Shown one piece after another: positions 1 through 8,372 of a stretch of 53,270 bases of DNA (positions are counted from its first letter, which is position 1; every line of letters starts with the position of its first letter). The notes below the pieces were generated by a model. It was not told the DNA's origin and did no database searches. It saw nothing but the letters and a program-made list of their open reading frames with translations. The position numbers and the translations under genes are program-made. The stretch comes from Candidatus Nitrosocosmicus arcticus (GTDB taxonomy: Archaea; Thermoproteota; Nitrososphaeria; Nitrososphaerales; Nitrososphaeraceae). The stretch is from the NCBI RefSeq assembly GCF_007826885.1, contig NZ_ML675594.1, forward strand, positions 1 through 53,270. The letters are read 5' to 3'.

Positions 1-65
1 ATCTACTATCTTTCTAATCCAAGTTTTTGCTTAAAATCAATCATTGGTTTAGAAAGATAGTAGAT
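1..65. repeat. 17-bp perfect inverted repeat at window edge
   Basis: Bases 1-17 and 49-65 are perfect reverse complements. After one mismatch the pairing continues for four more bases (CCAA/TTGG), leaving a loop of about 20 nt. It lies downstream of leuD, so it could be a 3' processing or termination hairpin, or the arm of a larger element cut by the window edge. No gene is visible in bases 66-182. Confidence 0.7.
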
Positions 66-182
66 AACGAAAGAGAGAAAAAAGAGTCAAGAGGTAACAT
101 TAAGAATCTAAGCCGCCTTGACAAAAAAAATAAGTAGAGAATAAAATATACAGGGATTTATCCATTTCTATGCTATGGTATT

Positions 183-674
183 TTAAGAGATTTTATAATT
201 AAAAAGCCCACCCGCTTCAATGATATCTGAAATTATTTTACTAAATGGTTTGATTGGATACGATTCTTTTTTAGTAACGTTTAAAATACTGTTTTTGTCT
301 AAATTAATTTCTATTTCATCTTTATCATCGATTTTTTCTAAAATATTTTCTTCAATTTCAATAGGTAGCAGATAACCACCATCTATAGAATTTCTGTAGA
401 AGATTCTAGCAAAAGATGGAGATAAGATAGCTTTAATACCTGTTTTTGATAGAGCAATTGGAGCATGTTCTCTACTCGATCCACATCCAAAATTATGACC
501 CACCAAGAGAAAATCACCTTTTGAAACTTTGGTGGTAAAATCAGGATCTAGTCCTTCCATTGCATGTTTTGCAAGTTCATCATGATCATGTATTTTAAGA
601 TACGGACCTGGAATGATAACATCCGTGTCTATATTCGGCCTATTGTATTTATGCACAGTACCTTTTAAAACCAT
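183..674 (-). CDS. leuD: 3-isopropylmalate dehydratase small subunit (LeuD)
   Basis: Small (swivel-domain) subunit of the aconitase-superfamily enzyme that isomerises 2-isopropylmalate to 3-isopropylmalate in leucine synthesis. The 163-residue length is normal for archaeal LeuD. Family signatures are DTDVIIPGPYL near residues 17-27 and the swivel motif GHNFGCGSSREHAP near residues 59-72. The ATG overlaps the stop codon of leuC by one base (TAATG on the minus strand), so the two subunits are probably translationally coupled. Archaeal LeuCD paralogues can also act on homoaconitate or related substrates, so substrate specificity is inferred from family and not proven. Confidence 0.9.
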   Translation of the reverse strand: MVLKGTVHKYNRPNIDTDVIIPGPYLKIHDHDELAKHAMEGLDPDFTTKVSKGDFLLVGHNFGCGSSREHAPIALSKTGIKAILSPSFARIFYRNSIDGGYLLPIEIEENILEKIDDKDEIEINLDKNSILNVTKKESYPIKPFSKIISDIIEAGGLFNYKIS

Positions 675-1951
675 TATAAATCCCTCGGGTCCGTTAATTT
701 TCCGGTAATCGCCGACGCAGCTACAACCATCGGAGAGGCAAGATATGTCTTGGACGTTACATCTCCCATTCTACCCGGAAAATTTCTGTTAGTCGTGCTT
801 GCACAAATTTCATCTTTACCTAAAACACCCATATGCGCACCACAACAAGCTCCGCAGGTAGGTGGACCAATAACTGCACCAGACTCCATAAAAATGGTAA
901 CCAACCCCTCTTTAATAGCCTTCATATAGATCGATTGAGCAGCAGGGAGTACCTCGGTTCGTACTTTAACTTTTTTTCCGTCCAAGATCTTGGCTGCAGA
1001 TCTGAGGTCGGAAAGCTTTGCGCCAGTGCAAGATCCTATATATGCTTTGTCTATTTCAGTACCTTGAACCTCCCTTACAGGAACAACATTCTCCGGAGAA
1101 TATGGTTTTGCCACAGAAGGTTCCATTTTTTCGCAATCATAATCAAATACTTCACTAAATTCGGCATCTGGATCTCCTTTAATTAGGTTAAAGTTTATTC
1201 TCCCAAGCCTTGACCTTAAATATTCCACAGTAGTGTTATCCGGTTCAATTATTCCATTTTTTGCACCCGCCTCCGTGGTCATATTGGTTAAAGTAAACCT
1301 TTCCTCCATTTCCAAACCATCTACAACACTACCACCAAACTGCATCGCTCTATAATTTGCCCCATCGGTCCCTATATCAGAAATAATATTCAAAATAATA
1401 TCTTTGGCCATAATATAATCTGGTTTTTTTCCTGTTACCCTAAATAGCATAGTTTCTGGTACCTTAAACCATATTTTACCATGCTTTAAAACATAAGCAA
1501 TATCTGTATGACCTAGCCCTGCACTAAAAGCACCAATTGCGCCTGTAGTATTAGTGTGTGAATCCCCACCAACATAAACTTCTCCTGGTAACACTAACCC
1601 CTCTTCATGGGAAATCGTATGACAAATACCGTATTGTCCCATTCCATACTTGAAGTGTTTTTTAATACCATATTTTTGGGCCCACTTCGTTAATTGTATC
1701 ACATTGTCAGCAGAAATCCTATCGGAGGCAGGAACAAAGTGATCTTCAGAAATCCACACCCTATCAGGGTCCCATAATTTTTCCAACTGGTAGCCCTTTT
1801 TTTCCAATTCCTTAAACACCTTGATAACCCCAGGACCTGAAACATCATGCATCATGACTTTATCAACGTTGGAAAATATGATGTCTCCAGGAGTAACTGT
1901 TTTGGAATTTGAGGAATGAGACAGGATTTTTTCTGTTAATGTCATTCCCAT
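674..1951 (-). CDS. leuC: 3-isopropylmalate dehydratase large subunit (LeuC)
   Basis: Large subunit of isopropylmalate isomerase, carrying the [4Fe-4S] cluster. The 425-residue protein has the aconitase-family motifs GGDSHTNTTGAIGAF, YIGSCTGAK (first cluster cysteine) and GPPTCGACCGAHMG (the other two). This matches the archaeal/homoaconitase-like LeuC clade of about 420 residues, not the longer bacterial form. Two start codons are possible, ATG at 1951 and ATG at 1945; an AT-rich TATA-like stretch lies about 10-20 bases upstream. It is the first gene of a leuC-leuD pair. No other leucine gene is adjacent; the dehydrogenase at 6036 looks more like isocitrate dehydrogenase than LeuB. Confidence 0.9.
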   Translation of the reverse strand: MGMTLTEKILSHSSNSKTVTPGDIIFSNVDKVMMHDVSGPGVIKVFKELEKKGYQLEKLWDPDRVWISEDHFVPASDRISADNVIQLTKWAQKYGIKKHFKYGMGQYGICHTISHEEGLVLPGEVYVGGDSHTNTTGAIGAFSAGLGHTDIAYVLKHGKIWFKVPETMLFRVTGKKPDYIMAKDIILNIISDIGTDGANYRAMQFGGSVVDGLEMEERFTLTNMTTEAGAKNGIIEPDNTTVEYLRSRLGRINFNLIKGDPDAEFSEVFDYDCEKMEPSVAKPYSPENVVPVREVQGTEIDKAYIGSCTGAKLSDLRSAAKILDGKKVKVRTEVLPAAQSIYMKAIKEGLVTIFMESGAVIGPPTCGACCGAHMGVLGKDEICASTTNRNFPGRMGDVTSKTYLASPMVVAASAITGKLTDPRDL

Positions 1952-2072
1952 AGTAATATAATTAAGTATGATTGCTAAAGATTAATACTTTTTGAATTTA
2001 GGTTCAAAGAGAAATTTGAAGCTTTCTTAAGATAAAATTAATTATGTACTTTGCTTTGAGAAATATCATAAT

Positions 2073-2846
2073 TTGGAAGTTATCCCCATCCACCTAGATA
2101 GAGAATCATCAGAATTTGATTTGTATGAAAAAATTAGCAAGAATAAAGAAAAAATAAACATCGAAGATAACGATGTACTGGTCATATCAAGCAAATACCT
2201 TTCGATCAGTGAAGGCAGGGTTAAGAAATTAACAGGGATAAAACCAAGCAGTCAAGCTACTCAAGCCTCTAAATCGTATCATATAAACCCGAAAATAATG
2301 GAATTGATTCTCAGGGAGTCTGATGAAATTTTTGGGGGATTATATGGATTTGTCCTAACATCTGTTCATAAAGTATTGGCTCCCAATGCAGGTATTGATA
2401 AGTCAAATGCGCCTAACGGTTCTGTTGTTTTATATCCAAAGTATCCTTACCACTCCATAGAAATCCTCAAACAGAAATTTATGATAAATTCATGGAAAAG
2501 GGTGGGTATTGTATTGTCAGATAGTAGAATTTTACCAATGAGAAAAGGTACAGTGGGTGTTGCATTAGCTTGCTGTGGGTTTGAACCAGTAATAGATCTC
2601 AAAGGGACTTTCGATCTTTTTGGAAATGTTCTAAAATATACATCTCAAAATCTTGCAGATTGTCTGGCTTCCATCGGGACGATGATAATGGGAGAATCTG
2701 ACGCATCGACTCCAGTCATAATAATTAGAGGGTTAAATATTAAAATGACTGACAAGCCTGTCTATAGTGATACGTTGAACATTGATAGCAAATTTGACAT
2801 TTACGTGCGAGGACTTTCAAAGAGAAATGCTTCATCTTACATTTGA
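2073..2846 (+). CDS. cofE: Coenzyme F420-0:L-glutamate ligase (CofE)
   Basis: GTP-dependent enzyme that adds gamma-linked glutamates to F420-0, the last step of coenzyme F420 synthesis. Recognised by the N-terminal VIPI start strand, DVLVISSKYLSISEGR, the NAGIDKSNAPNGS loop, and the SDSRILPMRKGTVGVALAC stretch; 257 residues is typical. The start codon is TTG at 2073: no ATG lies nearby in frame and the family N-terminus begins here. An AT-rich TATA-like stretch about 26-30 bases upstream fits a leaderless transcript. T-rich sequence at 2847-2866 probably ends transcription. The partner genes cofD and cofC lie at 8.4-10.0 kb, so the pathway is split across two loci. Confidence 0.9.
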   Translation: MEVIPIHLDRESSEFDLYEKISKNKEKINIEDNDVLVISSKYLSISEGRVKKLTGIKPSSQATQASKSYHINPKIMELILRESDEIFGGLYGFVLTSVHKVLAPNAGIDKSNAPNGSVVLYPKYPYHSIEILKQKFMINSWKRVGIVLSDSRILPMRKGTVGVALACCGFEPVIDLKGTFDLFGNVLKYTSQNLADCLASIGTMIMGESDASTPVIIIRGLNIKMTDKPVYSDTLNIDSKFDIYVRGLSKRNASSYI

Positions 2847-2916
2847 AAAGTTTTAATTTTTTAAATTATAAATAGTCAAACAATATAATATCAAATGTAA
2901 TTGGAGAAAACTGTTC

Positions 2917-3471
2917 ATGGCTGAATTTTCTACATTTTATCCTAGAAGGATGAATCTTCTACAAGGGATTCAGAACCTTATTAAAAGAGAAGAAGTCGAG
3001 CTGGATCATTTATTTTTGATGGTCAAAATAAAAAAAGATGAAATTGTCAATACATTAGTTTCTGAGGGGTTTAAAATGGTAAAATTTGAACATAAAAAGC
3101 CTACCCAAATTGGTAGCGGTTTCTCAAAAAGACTCAAAAAACCATGGGAGATGCATGTAAGACTCCTAGATTTTAATCAAGGATTGATTGGAATCCATGC
3201 GGAGGTAGAAATCTCTAGAAATTATTTCCAGCATATAAAATCAGTCAGGGTACCTGTGGTTTATGAAATTGAGACCATCTTAAAAAAACATCGTATTGAA
3301 TATCAACTATGGCATTCGATGGTCAAGGATTATATCACAAATATTATCGATGATCACCAAATAAAAATAAAAACTCCCAAGATTCCGGCATTGCCATGGT
3401 TAGGAATGCTAGGATTCATTACCACCATTGCAATAGTATACGGTCTCAAATTTTTCATGGTATTGAAATAG
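2917..3471 (+). CDS. Conserved hypothetical protein with C-terminal membrane anchor
   Basis: I do not recognise a named family. The 184-residue protein is basic and mostly soluble-looking, with alternating charged and hydrophobic strands, and ends in one hydrophobic segment (about residues 163-181, LPWLGMLGFITTIAIVYGL). This suggests a tail-anchored protein with its main domain in the cytoplasm. It starts at ATG 2917 just downstream of cofE and is followed by the DRG GTPase on the same strand; each gap contains AT-rich promoter-like sequence, so it may be transcribed alone. Confidence 0.75.
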   Translation: MAEFSTFYPRRMNLLQGIQNLIKREEVELDHLFLMVKIKKDEIVNTLVSEGFKMVKFEHKKPTQIGSGFSKRLKKPWEMHVRLLDFNQGLIGIHAEVEISRNYFQHIKSVRVPVVYEIETILKKHRIEYQLWHSMVKDYITNIIDDHQIKIKTPKIPALPWLGMLGFITTIAIVYGLKFFMVLK

Positions 3472-3542
3472 CAAAGCATAGACAGTTAAAACACTATTAA
3501 CAAAATTTTTATTGTTATTTTTATAAACCAATATTAAAACCA

Positions 3543-4664
3543 ATGGGAATACCAGAGAAAATCCAGTCCATTCAAGATGAGATACACAAAACGCAGATTA
3601 ACAAAGCCACAGAGTTCCACGTAGGCATTCTAAAGGCCAAGATAGCAAAGCTAAAAAAAGAACAAGAAGAAAACACCCATGGAAAGACCGTCTCTACTGG
3701 AGGAGGCAGTGCGGGCTTTGACGTTAGGAAAGCCGGAGATGGCACTGTCGTTTTAATAGGATTCCCCAGTGTAGGTAAATCTACTTTATTGAATGCATTA
3801 ACAAACGCAAAATCTAAAACAGCAGCTTACTCATTTACCACATTAACTGCTGTGCCAGGTATGTTGGACTATAATGGTGCACGGATCCAGATATTGGATT
3901 TACCAGGTATAATTGAAGGCGCTGCTGCGGGTAAAGGTTTGGGAAAAAGAGTGTTATCGGTTGCTAGAAATGCAGATTTAGTGTTGATTGTCTTAGATGT
4001 ATTCCAGATTAACCATCTAGAGGTCATAAAAAAGGAACTATCTGAAATAGGAGTCAAGGTCGATGAAATGCCTCCGGACATTGTTGTAGAAAAGACCATC
4101 ACTGGAGGTATTTCGGTAAATATTCAGGTTCCTATACAAGTAGATGAAAACTTTATCAGAAATGTTATGCGAATAAACGGTATCCACAACGGACGTATCA
4201 CTATACGAGAAAGAGGTCTCACCATTGACCAGCTAATAGACGTTTTATCCGGGAATCGGGTTTACATTCCTTCGTTAGCAGTTATAAATAAAATCGATTT
4301 GGTTGGTACGGAATATCTTAAGATGGCAACATCCAAACTTAAAATTCCATATACTGCCGTGTCGGCAGACACAAACAAGAATATGGAACTTCTTAAAAGG
4401 GAAATCTACAATAAATTAGACTTTGTTAGAATATATTTGAAACCCAAAGGGCAAGATGCCGATTTGGAAGAGCCTCTAATAATGCCAAGAAATAGTACTG
4501 TCCAGAATATTTGTAACAAGATTCACAGAAACATGGTCAGAGACTTTAAGTTTGCTCAGGTATGGGGCAAAAGTGTAAAATTTGGAGGTCAAAAGGTAGG
4601 GTTAGAACACAGGATTATTGATGAAGATGTCCTTACAATTGTAAAGAAAATAAACGCTCTTTAA
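3543..4664 (+). CDS. DRG-family (developmentally regulated) GTP-binding protein
   Basis: OBG/DRG-type translation GTPase of 373 residues. An N-terminal helical region (residues 1-60) is followed by the G domain with G1 GFPSVGKSTLLNAL, switch I/G2 around the TTLTAVPG turn, G3 DLPGIIEGAAAGKGLGKR, and G4 NKID. A DRG-specific insertion follows G3. The C-terminal TGS domain runs from about residue 295 (RIYLKPKG) to the end. Archaeal and eukaryotic DRGs bind ribosomes; the exact role in archaea is unsettled. A TATA-like TTTTTATAAAC at about 3518-3528 lies just ahead of the ATG, so the mRNA is probably leaderless. Confidence 0.9.
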   Translation: MGIPEKIQSIQDEIHKTQINKATEFHVGILKAKIAKLKKEQEENTHGKTVSTGGGSAGFDVRKAGDGTVVLIGFPSVGKSTLLNALTNAKSKTAAYSFTTLTAVPGMLDYNGARIQILDLPGIIEGAAAGKGLGKRVLSVARNADLVLIVLDVFQINHLEVIKKELSEIGVKVDEMPPDIVVEKTITGGISVNIQVPIQVDENFIRNVMRINGIHNGRITIRERGLTIDQLIDVLSGNRVYIPSLAVINKIDLVGTEYLKMATSKLKIPYTAVSADTNKNMELLKREIYNKLDFVRIYLKPKGQDADLEEPLIMPRNSTVQNICNKIHRNMVRDFKFAQVWGKSVKFGGQKVGLEHRIIDEDVLTIVKKINAL

Positions 4665-4679
4665 ATAGTAAATATTTTT

Positions 4680-4745
4680 GGCGGCTCAGTCAAATGCCTT
4701 TTCTTCATATTGAATACGTGATAACTCTGATTCCTCATAGCCGCC
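4680..4745 (-). ncRNA. Candidate C/D box sRNA closed by a 7-bp terminal stem
   Basis: Read on the minus strand, a perfect 7-bp stem GGCGGCT/AGCCGCC (4739-4745 with 4680-4686) encloses a box C-like ATGAGGA (4732-4738), a box C'-like ATGAAGA (4702-4708) and a box D CTGA (4686-4689). Each C-type box differs from RTGATGA by one base. The C'-to-D interval is 12 nt, the canonical guide spacing in archaea. No clean D' CTGA is visible between C and C'. It sits alone between convergent genes. It could instead be a plain terminator hairpin, but a loop of about 52 nt is long for that. Confidence 0.42.
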
Positions 4746-4881
4746 TACGCATCTGTATATTGTCTACCGATTATTTGATTTTTTGTTTCTAAAGTGGACG
4801 ATGTATTAGTTACGTTTATACAATTAGGTTATAGCAAATATTGGTTTCTACTTCCTGCGATAAAATTTTGGTTTATAATGG

Positions 4882-5295
4882 TCATTTCTTTGCGTTCGTA
4901 CCAACGTGTATGTCAAGAGCTTTGTTTGCAAGATAATCTGCACGACTATTTTTTGTCCGCGGAATATGTTTGTAGGTAATTTTATTATAGTTTTTTTCTA
5001 GATTTGAAATTTCTCTTGAAATTATTTTCAGTTCCTGACTTCGTATTCTGTACTTTAAGTTTCTCTGATTTATCAATAATTCACTATCTGATAGAATATT
5101 TACTTCACTATCCATTCCGGTACAGATTTCAAGTGCTCGTCGTAATGCTTCATATTCTGCCTGATTATTAGTCCGGATACCTATAAATTCACAATGTTCT
5201 TTAATTATTTCATCATCACTTTTTATAATGATGCCTATTGCAGATAATCCCGGATTTCCTCTACTTGCGCCATCAATATGTACGTCCAACAACAA
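4882..5295 (-). CDS. rnhA: Ribonuclease HI
   Basis: Type 1 RNase H, cleaving RNA in RNA-DNA hybrids. The 137-residue protein shows the compact archaeal/double-domain-like RNase HI pattern. Catalytic acidic residues visible are D8 (HIDGASRGNPG), E47 (TNNQAEYEAL), D70 (NILSDSELLI) and the late Asp in NSRADYLANKA. The basic handle region is short. It is transcribed toward the candidate sRNA and away from the membrane protein at 5415. The upstream divergent region at 5300-5400 is very AT-rich, with long T tracts. Confidence 0.9.
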   Translation of the reverse strand: MLLDVHIDGASRGNPGLSAIGIIIKSDDEIIKEHCEFIGIRTNNQAEYEALRRALEICTGMDSEVNILSDSELLINQRNLKYRIRSQELKIISREISNLEKNYNKITYKHIPRTKNSRADYLANKALDIHVGTNAKK

Positions 5296-5386
5296 ATATT
5301 ATGAAAAAACTATTTTACATTTATTTTTTTTTTATTTTTTATCATAAAGATAAATGTCATTGTATTATATCGGTATTTCTAAAGAA

Positions 5387-5394
5387 TTTATATT
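5387..5394 (+). promoter_or_regulatory. TATA-like box for the 5415 gene
   Basis: TTTATATT is centred about 25 bases before the GTG at 5415. This is the archaeal TATA-to-transcription-start distance, so the mRNA probably begins at or next to the GTG. Confidence 0.5.
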
Positions 5395-5414
5395 GTTAGA
5401 ATAATACTGATTTT

Positions 5415-5990
5415 GTGCCCAAGAGAAAGATAAAAGAGGGGACCCCACGAAAGAATTTTTTTCAAAGGCTGGGTAAAAAGGATTTACTTTTGCCCCCGAT
5501 AATTATAGGGGTAGCTGTATTATTTGGACTCGTATTTACACAGATTGTGCCACCTCCAGAAATATTGAGTGTTTGCCTTAAAGCACATTCATTGGATCCT
5601 TACAATGTTTATCCTAGGGTCCAATTGTTTGTAGATGATAAACAATATTTGTTACCTGATAATGTAGGCAAGCAACTCATAGATGGCAAAGAATGTTTGA
5701 AACCAATTCATACTGATTCGATAGGGGATACACTGCACGTCCAATATATTAGACCGGTTCATTTGTCTTTACCTGACCTGATGAAAATCTATTCATATGA
5801 CAATAAAACAGTCAATTTAGTAGATAATTCTACTGGCAAATATGTAAATAGCACTATAGAACTTGCCGATTATGACATTCAGTATTCTTATTATTCAGAT
5901 CAAGGAGAGTTTACTAAAATTGTAAATAGTAGTCAGTTCCCACCATTTTCCAATGCATTTTTTGGAAGGATTGATTTTATCCCAAAGTAA
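5415..5990 (+). CDS. Membrane-anchored hypothetical protein
   Basis: Unrecognised 191-residue protein beginning at GTG (the only good start: the TATA-like box sits about 25 bases upstream). A basic N-terminus (residues 1-22) precedes one membrane segment (about 26-44, LPPIIIGVAVLFGLVF). The rest is a predicted extracytoplasmic domain with two cysteines (SVCLKAH, GKECLKP) about 39 residues apart that could form a disulfide, and three NxT/NxS sequons. Topology suggests the C-terminal domain is outside the cell. It lies between divergent rnhA and the following dehydrogenase. No function is assigned. Confidence 0.75.
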   Translation: MPKRKIKEGTPRKNFFQRLGKKDLLLPPIIIGVAVLFGLVFTQIVPPPEILSVCLKAHSLDPYNVYPRVQLFVDDKQYLLPDNVGKQLIDGKECLKPIHTDSIGDTLHVQYIRPVHLSLPDLMKIYSYDNKTVNLVDNSTGKYVNSTIELADYDIQYSYYSDQGEFTKIVNSSQFPPFSNAFFGRIDFIPK

Positions 5991-6035
5991 CTGAAAAAAT
6001 AAATATGAATATAATCAAACATTTTGTGAGTTTAT

Positions 6036-7061
6036 TTGAGTAATAAAAAAGCTGCTGTAATAAATGGTGACGGTACTGGTCCTGAATTAGTTAATGCGAT
6101 GATAAAAGTGTTAAAATCATGTAATACTAACGTTGAATTAATAACATGTGACGCGGGTTCTGAATGGTGGGGAAAAAATGGAGGTAATTCATATATTTCA
6201 GATGAGGTATGGGACACTCTGAAATCTTCCGATGCTTGTTTTAAAGGTCCCACCACTACAGTCCCAAATCCTGAAGCACCTAGAAGCGTTGCAGTAAGCA
6301 TAAGGCAAAAATTTCAACTTTACGCAAATATCCGCCCGATCAAGACATACAGGATTTCGAAATTACAGCTAAATTTTATTTGCGTAAGAGAATCAACAGA
6401 AGGCCTGTATGCAGGTATTGAGTTTAAGACAAGTGATGATTCGGCCGTAGCGATCAGAAAAACCACTGGAAAGGGTTGCAGAAGGGTAGTCAAAAAGGGC
6501 TTTGAATTAGCTAAAGAAAGAGGATTTAAAAAGATATTCGCAATAACCAAACGAAATATTTTAAAGGAAACCGATGGGATTTTTTGGAATGCGGTAGTGG
6601 AAACAAATAAAACATATCCAGACATCGAAGTCGAAGAATATTATATAGATAACATGACTCAACAATTAGTTAAAAATCCAGAGAGATTCAACAATAGTTT
6701 GTTACTTAGTACAAATCTATTTATGGATATAATCTCCGAATGTGCATCAGGACATGTAGGGTCTATCGGTAATGTTTATTCTGGAAATTATGGTGATACA
6801 TATGCAATGTTTGAACCTGCTCACGGGAGCGCTCCAAAGCATGCTAGGCAAGACAAAGTAAATCCAGTGGCAACCATATTGTCAGGTGCTTGGATGGTCG
6901 AATACTTAGGAGAGAAGCATATTTCAGAAATAATATTTAAAGCCACTGAACAAACGATAGACGAGGGAAAGTTTTTGACATACGACCTGGGCGGATCATC
7001 ATCATTATCGAAAATGGCAGAGGCAATTGCTCAAAGGTCGGCAGCATTACTCAAAAAATAA
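6036..7061 (+). CDS. Isocitrate/isopropylmalate dehydrogenase family protein, probably isocitrate dehydrogenase
   Basis: Beta-decarboxylating dehydrogenase of 341 residues. Seen: N-terminal VINGDGTGPEL, the substrate loop APRSVAVSIRQKFQLYANIRP (shown here as read, with Ser and Arg as in NAD-type isocitrate dehydrogenases instead of the Leu-rich LeuB loop), CVRESTEGLYAG, IDNMTQQLVKNPE and the nucleotide-binding FEPAHGSAPKHA. The metal-site segment reads NLFMDIISECAS, with Met in place of the usual Gly and Glu in place of the second Asp; the first Asp is kept. Start is TTG 6036, about 25 bases after a TATA-like AATATAATC. Isocitrate oxidation in the TCA cycle is favoured; LeuB cannot be excluded given leuCD 4 kb away. 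Confidence 0.8.
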   Translation: MSNKKAAVINGDGTGPELVNAMIKVLKSCNTNVELITCDAGSEWWGKNGGNSYISDEVWDTLKSSDACFKGPTTTVPNPEAPRSVAVSIRQKFQLYANIRPIKTYRISKLQLNFICVRESTEGLYAGIEFKTSDDSAVAIRKTTGKGCRRVVKKGFELAKERGFKKIFAITKRNILKETDGIFWNAVVETNKTYPDIEVEEYYIDNMTQQLVKNPERFNNSLLLSTNLFMDIISECASGHVGSIGNVYSGNYGDTYAMFEPAHGSAPKHARQDKVNPVATILSGAWMVEYLGEKHISEIIFKATEQTIDEGKFLTYDLGGSSSLSKMAEAIAQRSAALLKK

Positions 7062-7093
7062 TCGCAAAATCGATAAAGAAAATCAACTGATCC

Positions 7094-7119
7094 TTTTTGT
7101 GTTTAGGTTTTTCTTTTTT
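7094..7119 (+). terminator. T-rich transcription stop between convergent genes
   Basis: Three runs of five to six T follow the dehydrogenase stop codon within 60 bases, with no stem-loop. This is the usual archaeal terminator form and separates it from the convergent methyltransferase gene. Confidence 0.4.
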
Positions 7120-7140
7120 ATTATCCAAGTTACAATACAA

Positions 7141-7719
7141 TCACATCTTTTCTTTTTTCTTAAGATAATCAGACGTAGAACTATTTTTTACACCAGAGAG
7201 TTCCAATATTTCGAGAGATTCAAAAAAGAATGTCTTTTTTGCGATTATTTTGTTGTTCAAAAACAATTTATCAATGAAATCATCCATTTTCTGATAATCC
7301 GATAAGGTTGATCTCATCATCACAACCTTTCCCATTTCGCTAAGTTGTAATTGAATTGATTTCAAGAATCGAATAGTCAATTCAATTCCTTTTTTTCCCC
7401 CATAAACAGTAGTATCGTCAAAATTACCGAGGCCCCTTGGTAAATATGGGGGATTGCTAATAATCAAATCAAATTTACATTTCAATGGGAGACTCAAATC
7501 GGAACAAACCAATAGTTTGTTACTAATATTTGCCAGGGTATTATTTTTTGCAAACATGATAGAATTAACATCAATGTCAGTTCCGACAACAAACTCAAAG
7601 TTTGAACATAATAATCTAGTCAAGTATCCAGATCCAACGCCTACCTCAAGGGCAATTTTACCTCTATAAGTTGCGAGAATATCCTCCATGAAATAAGTAT
7701 CCTCTGAGGGTCGGTACAT
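7141..7719 (-). CDS. HemK2/Mtq2-type N5-glutamine methyltransferase
   Basis: SAM-dependent methyltransferase of 192 residues, the short archaeal/eukaryotic form that in characterised members methylates the GGQ glutamine of release factor aRF1/eRF1. The N-terminus MYRPSEDTYFMEDIL is the classic HemK2 start. SAM motif I is EVGVGSGYLT (about 25-34), an acidic residue follows in GTDID (about 46-50), and the catalytic NPPY is at 89-92. The C-terminal tail is lysine-rich. In eukaryotes the enzyme works with Trm112; no such gene is in the window. Confidence 0.88.
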   Translation of the reverse strand: MYRPSEDTYFMEDILATYRGKIALEVGVGSGYLTRLLCSNFEFVVGTDIDVNSIMFAKNNTLANISNKLLVCSDLSLPLKCKFDLIISNPPYLPRGLGNFDDTTVYGGKKGIELTIRFLKSIQLQLSEMGKVVMMRSTLSDYQKMDDFIDKLFLNNKIIAKKTFFFESLEILELSGVKNSSTSDYLKKKEKM

Positions 7720-7857
7720 GTAGTAATCGCTTAGCAGGTAAAAAGATAAAAGGTTATTTAATAATATTTTTATAAGAAATTCCCATAATCCTCATTTTAA
7801 AACATGATTTTAAGTGGAAAACCGCTCTAAATCTATATGTGATTTCAGGTTCCATCA

Positions 7858-8256
7858 TCATATTTTTGATGATTTGATAACAATTTCTCCCTTCATGTCG
7901 GGATGAAAAGAGCAATAGTATGTGTAGTTACCCATTTTATTACTTGCAATCCCTGTTACAAAATCTTGCTCCGTAGTCAAGTAGGCGGTATTTATACCTA
8001 GTTCCTCAGATATGAAATCATGTTTCACAAAATCTTTATTAAGAATTATCAGTCTGGTAGGTTGACTTGCGTTCACATATAATGTAGGGTTTGTCTGGTT
8101 AAAGGCATTATTTTGAGCTACTAATAGGATCGAATCATTTGACTTTTGAATATTTTTTTCTTGAGGGGTATTTAATAAACTACCAATGCCCCATAAAGCA
8201 CCCACTATTATGAATGAAATGACTATGATGGCAATGATATTATGTAACAAGTACAT
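7858..8256 (-). CDS. Membrane-anchored cupredoxin (type 1 copper protein)
   Basis: Small blue-copper electron carrier, 132 residues. One N-terminal membrane helix (about residues 5-27) anchors it, with the copper domain probably outside. The four ligands expected of a type 1 site are visible: H79 in FVKHDF, then C115, H118 and M121 in YYCSFHPDM, the plastocyanin C-x2-H-x2-M spacing. Thaumarchaeal ammonia oxidisers use many such proteins in place of c-type cytochromes; whether this one serves respiration or copper handling cannot be read from sequence. It follows cofC on the same strand after a gap of 116 bases. Confidence 0.88.
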   Translation of the reverse strand: MYLLHNIIAIIVISFIIVGALWGIGSLLNTPQEKNIQKSNDSILLVAQNNAFNQTNPTLYVNASQPTRLIILNKDFVKHDFISEELGINTAYLTTEQDFVTGIASNKMGNYTYYCSFHPDMKGEIVIKSSKI

Positions 8257-8372
8257 TAATTATTGTTATACTACCAATAAATATCTTGAATGAAAGAATT
8301 TTTCATTTCAACCTACCTACATTTCTTTTGAAGCACAATCACAACAAAAAACTAAATTAAAATCCATAGAAC

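Noticed and set aside
4680-4745. A tRNA, because a 7-bp stem encloses about 52 nt
   Set aside because: There is no T-arm GTTC-type loop, no anticodon stem and no D arm in either direction; the C/D-box reading fits better.
4794-4979. Open frame of 61 codons on the plus strand
   Set aside because: It overlaps the 3' end of rnhA on the opposite strand and has no family-like or promoter support.
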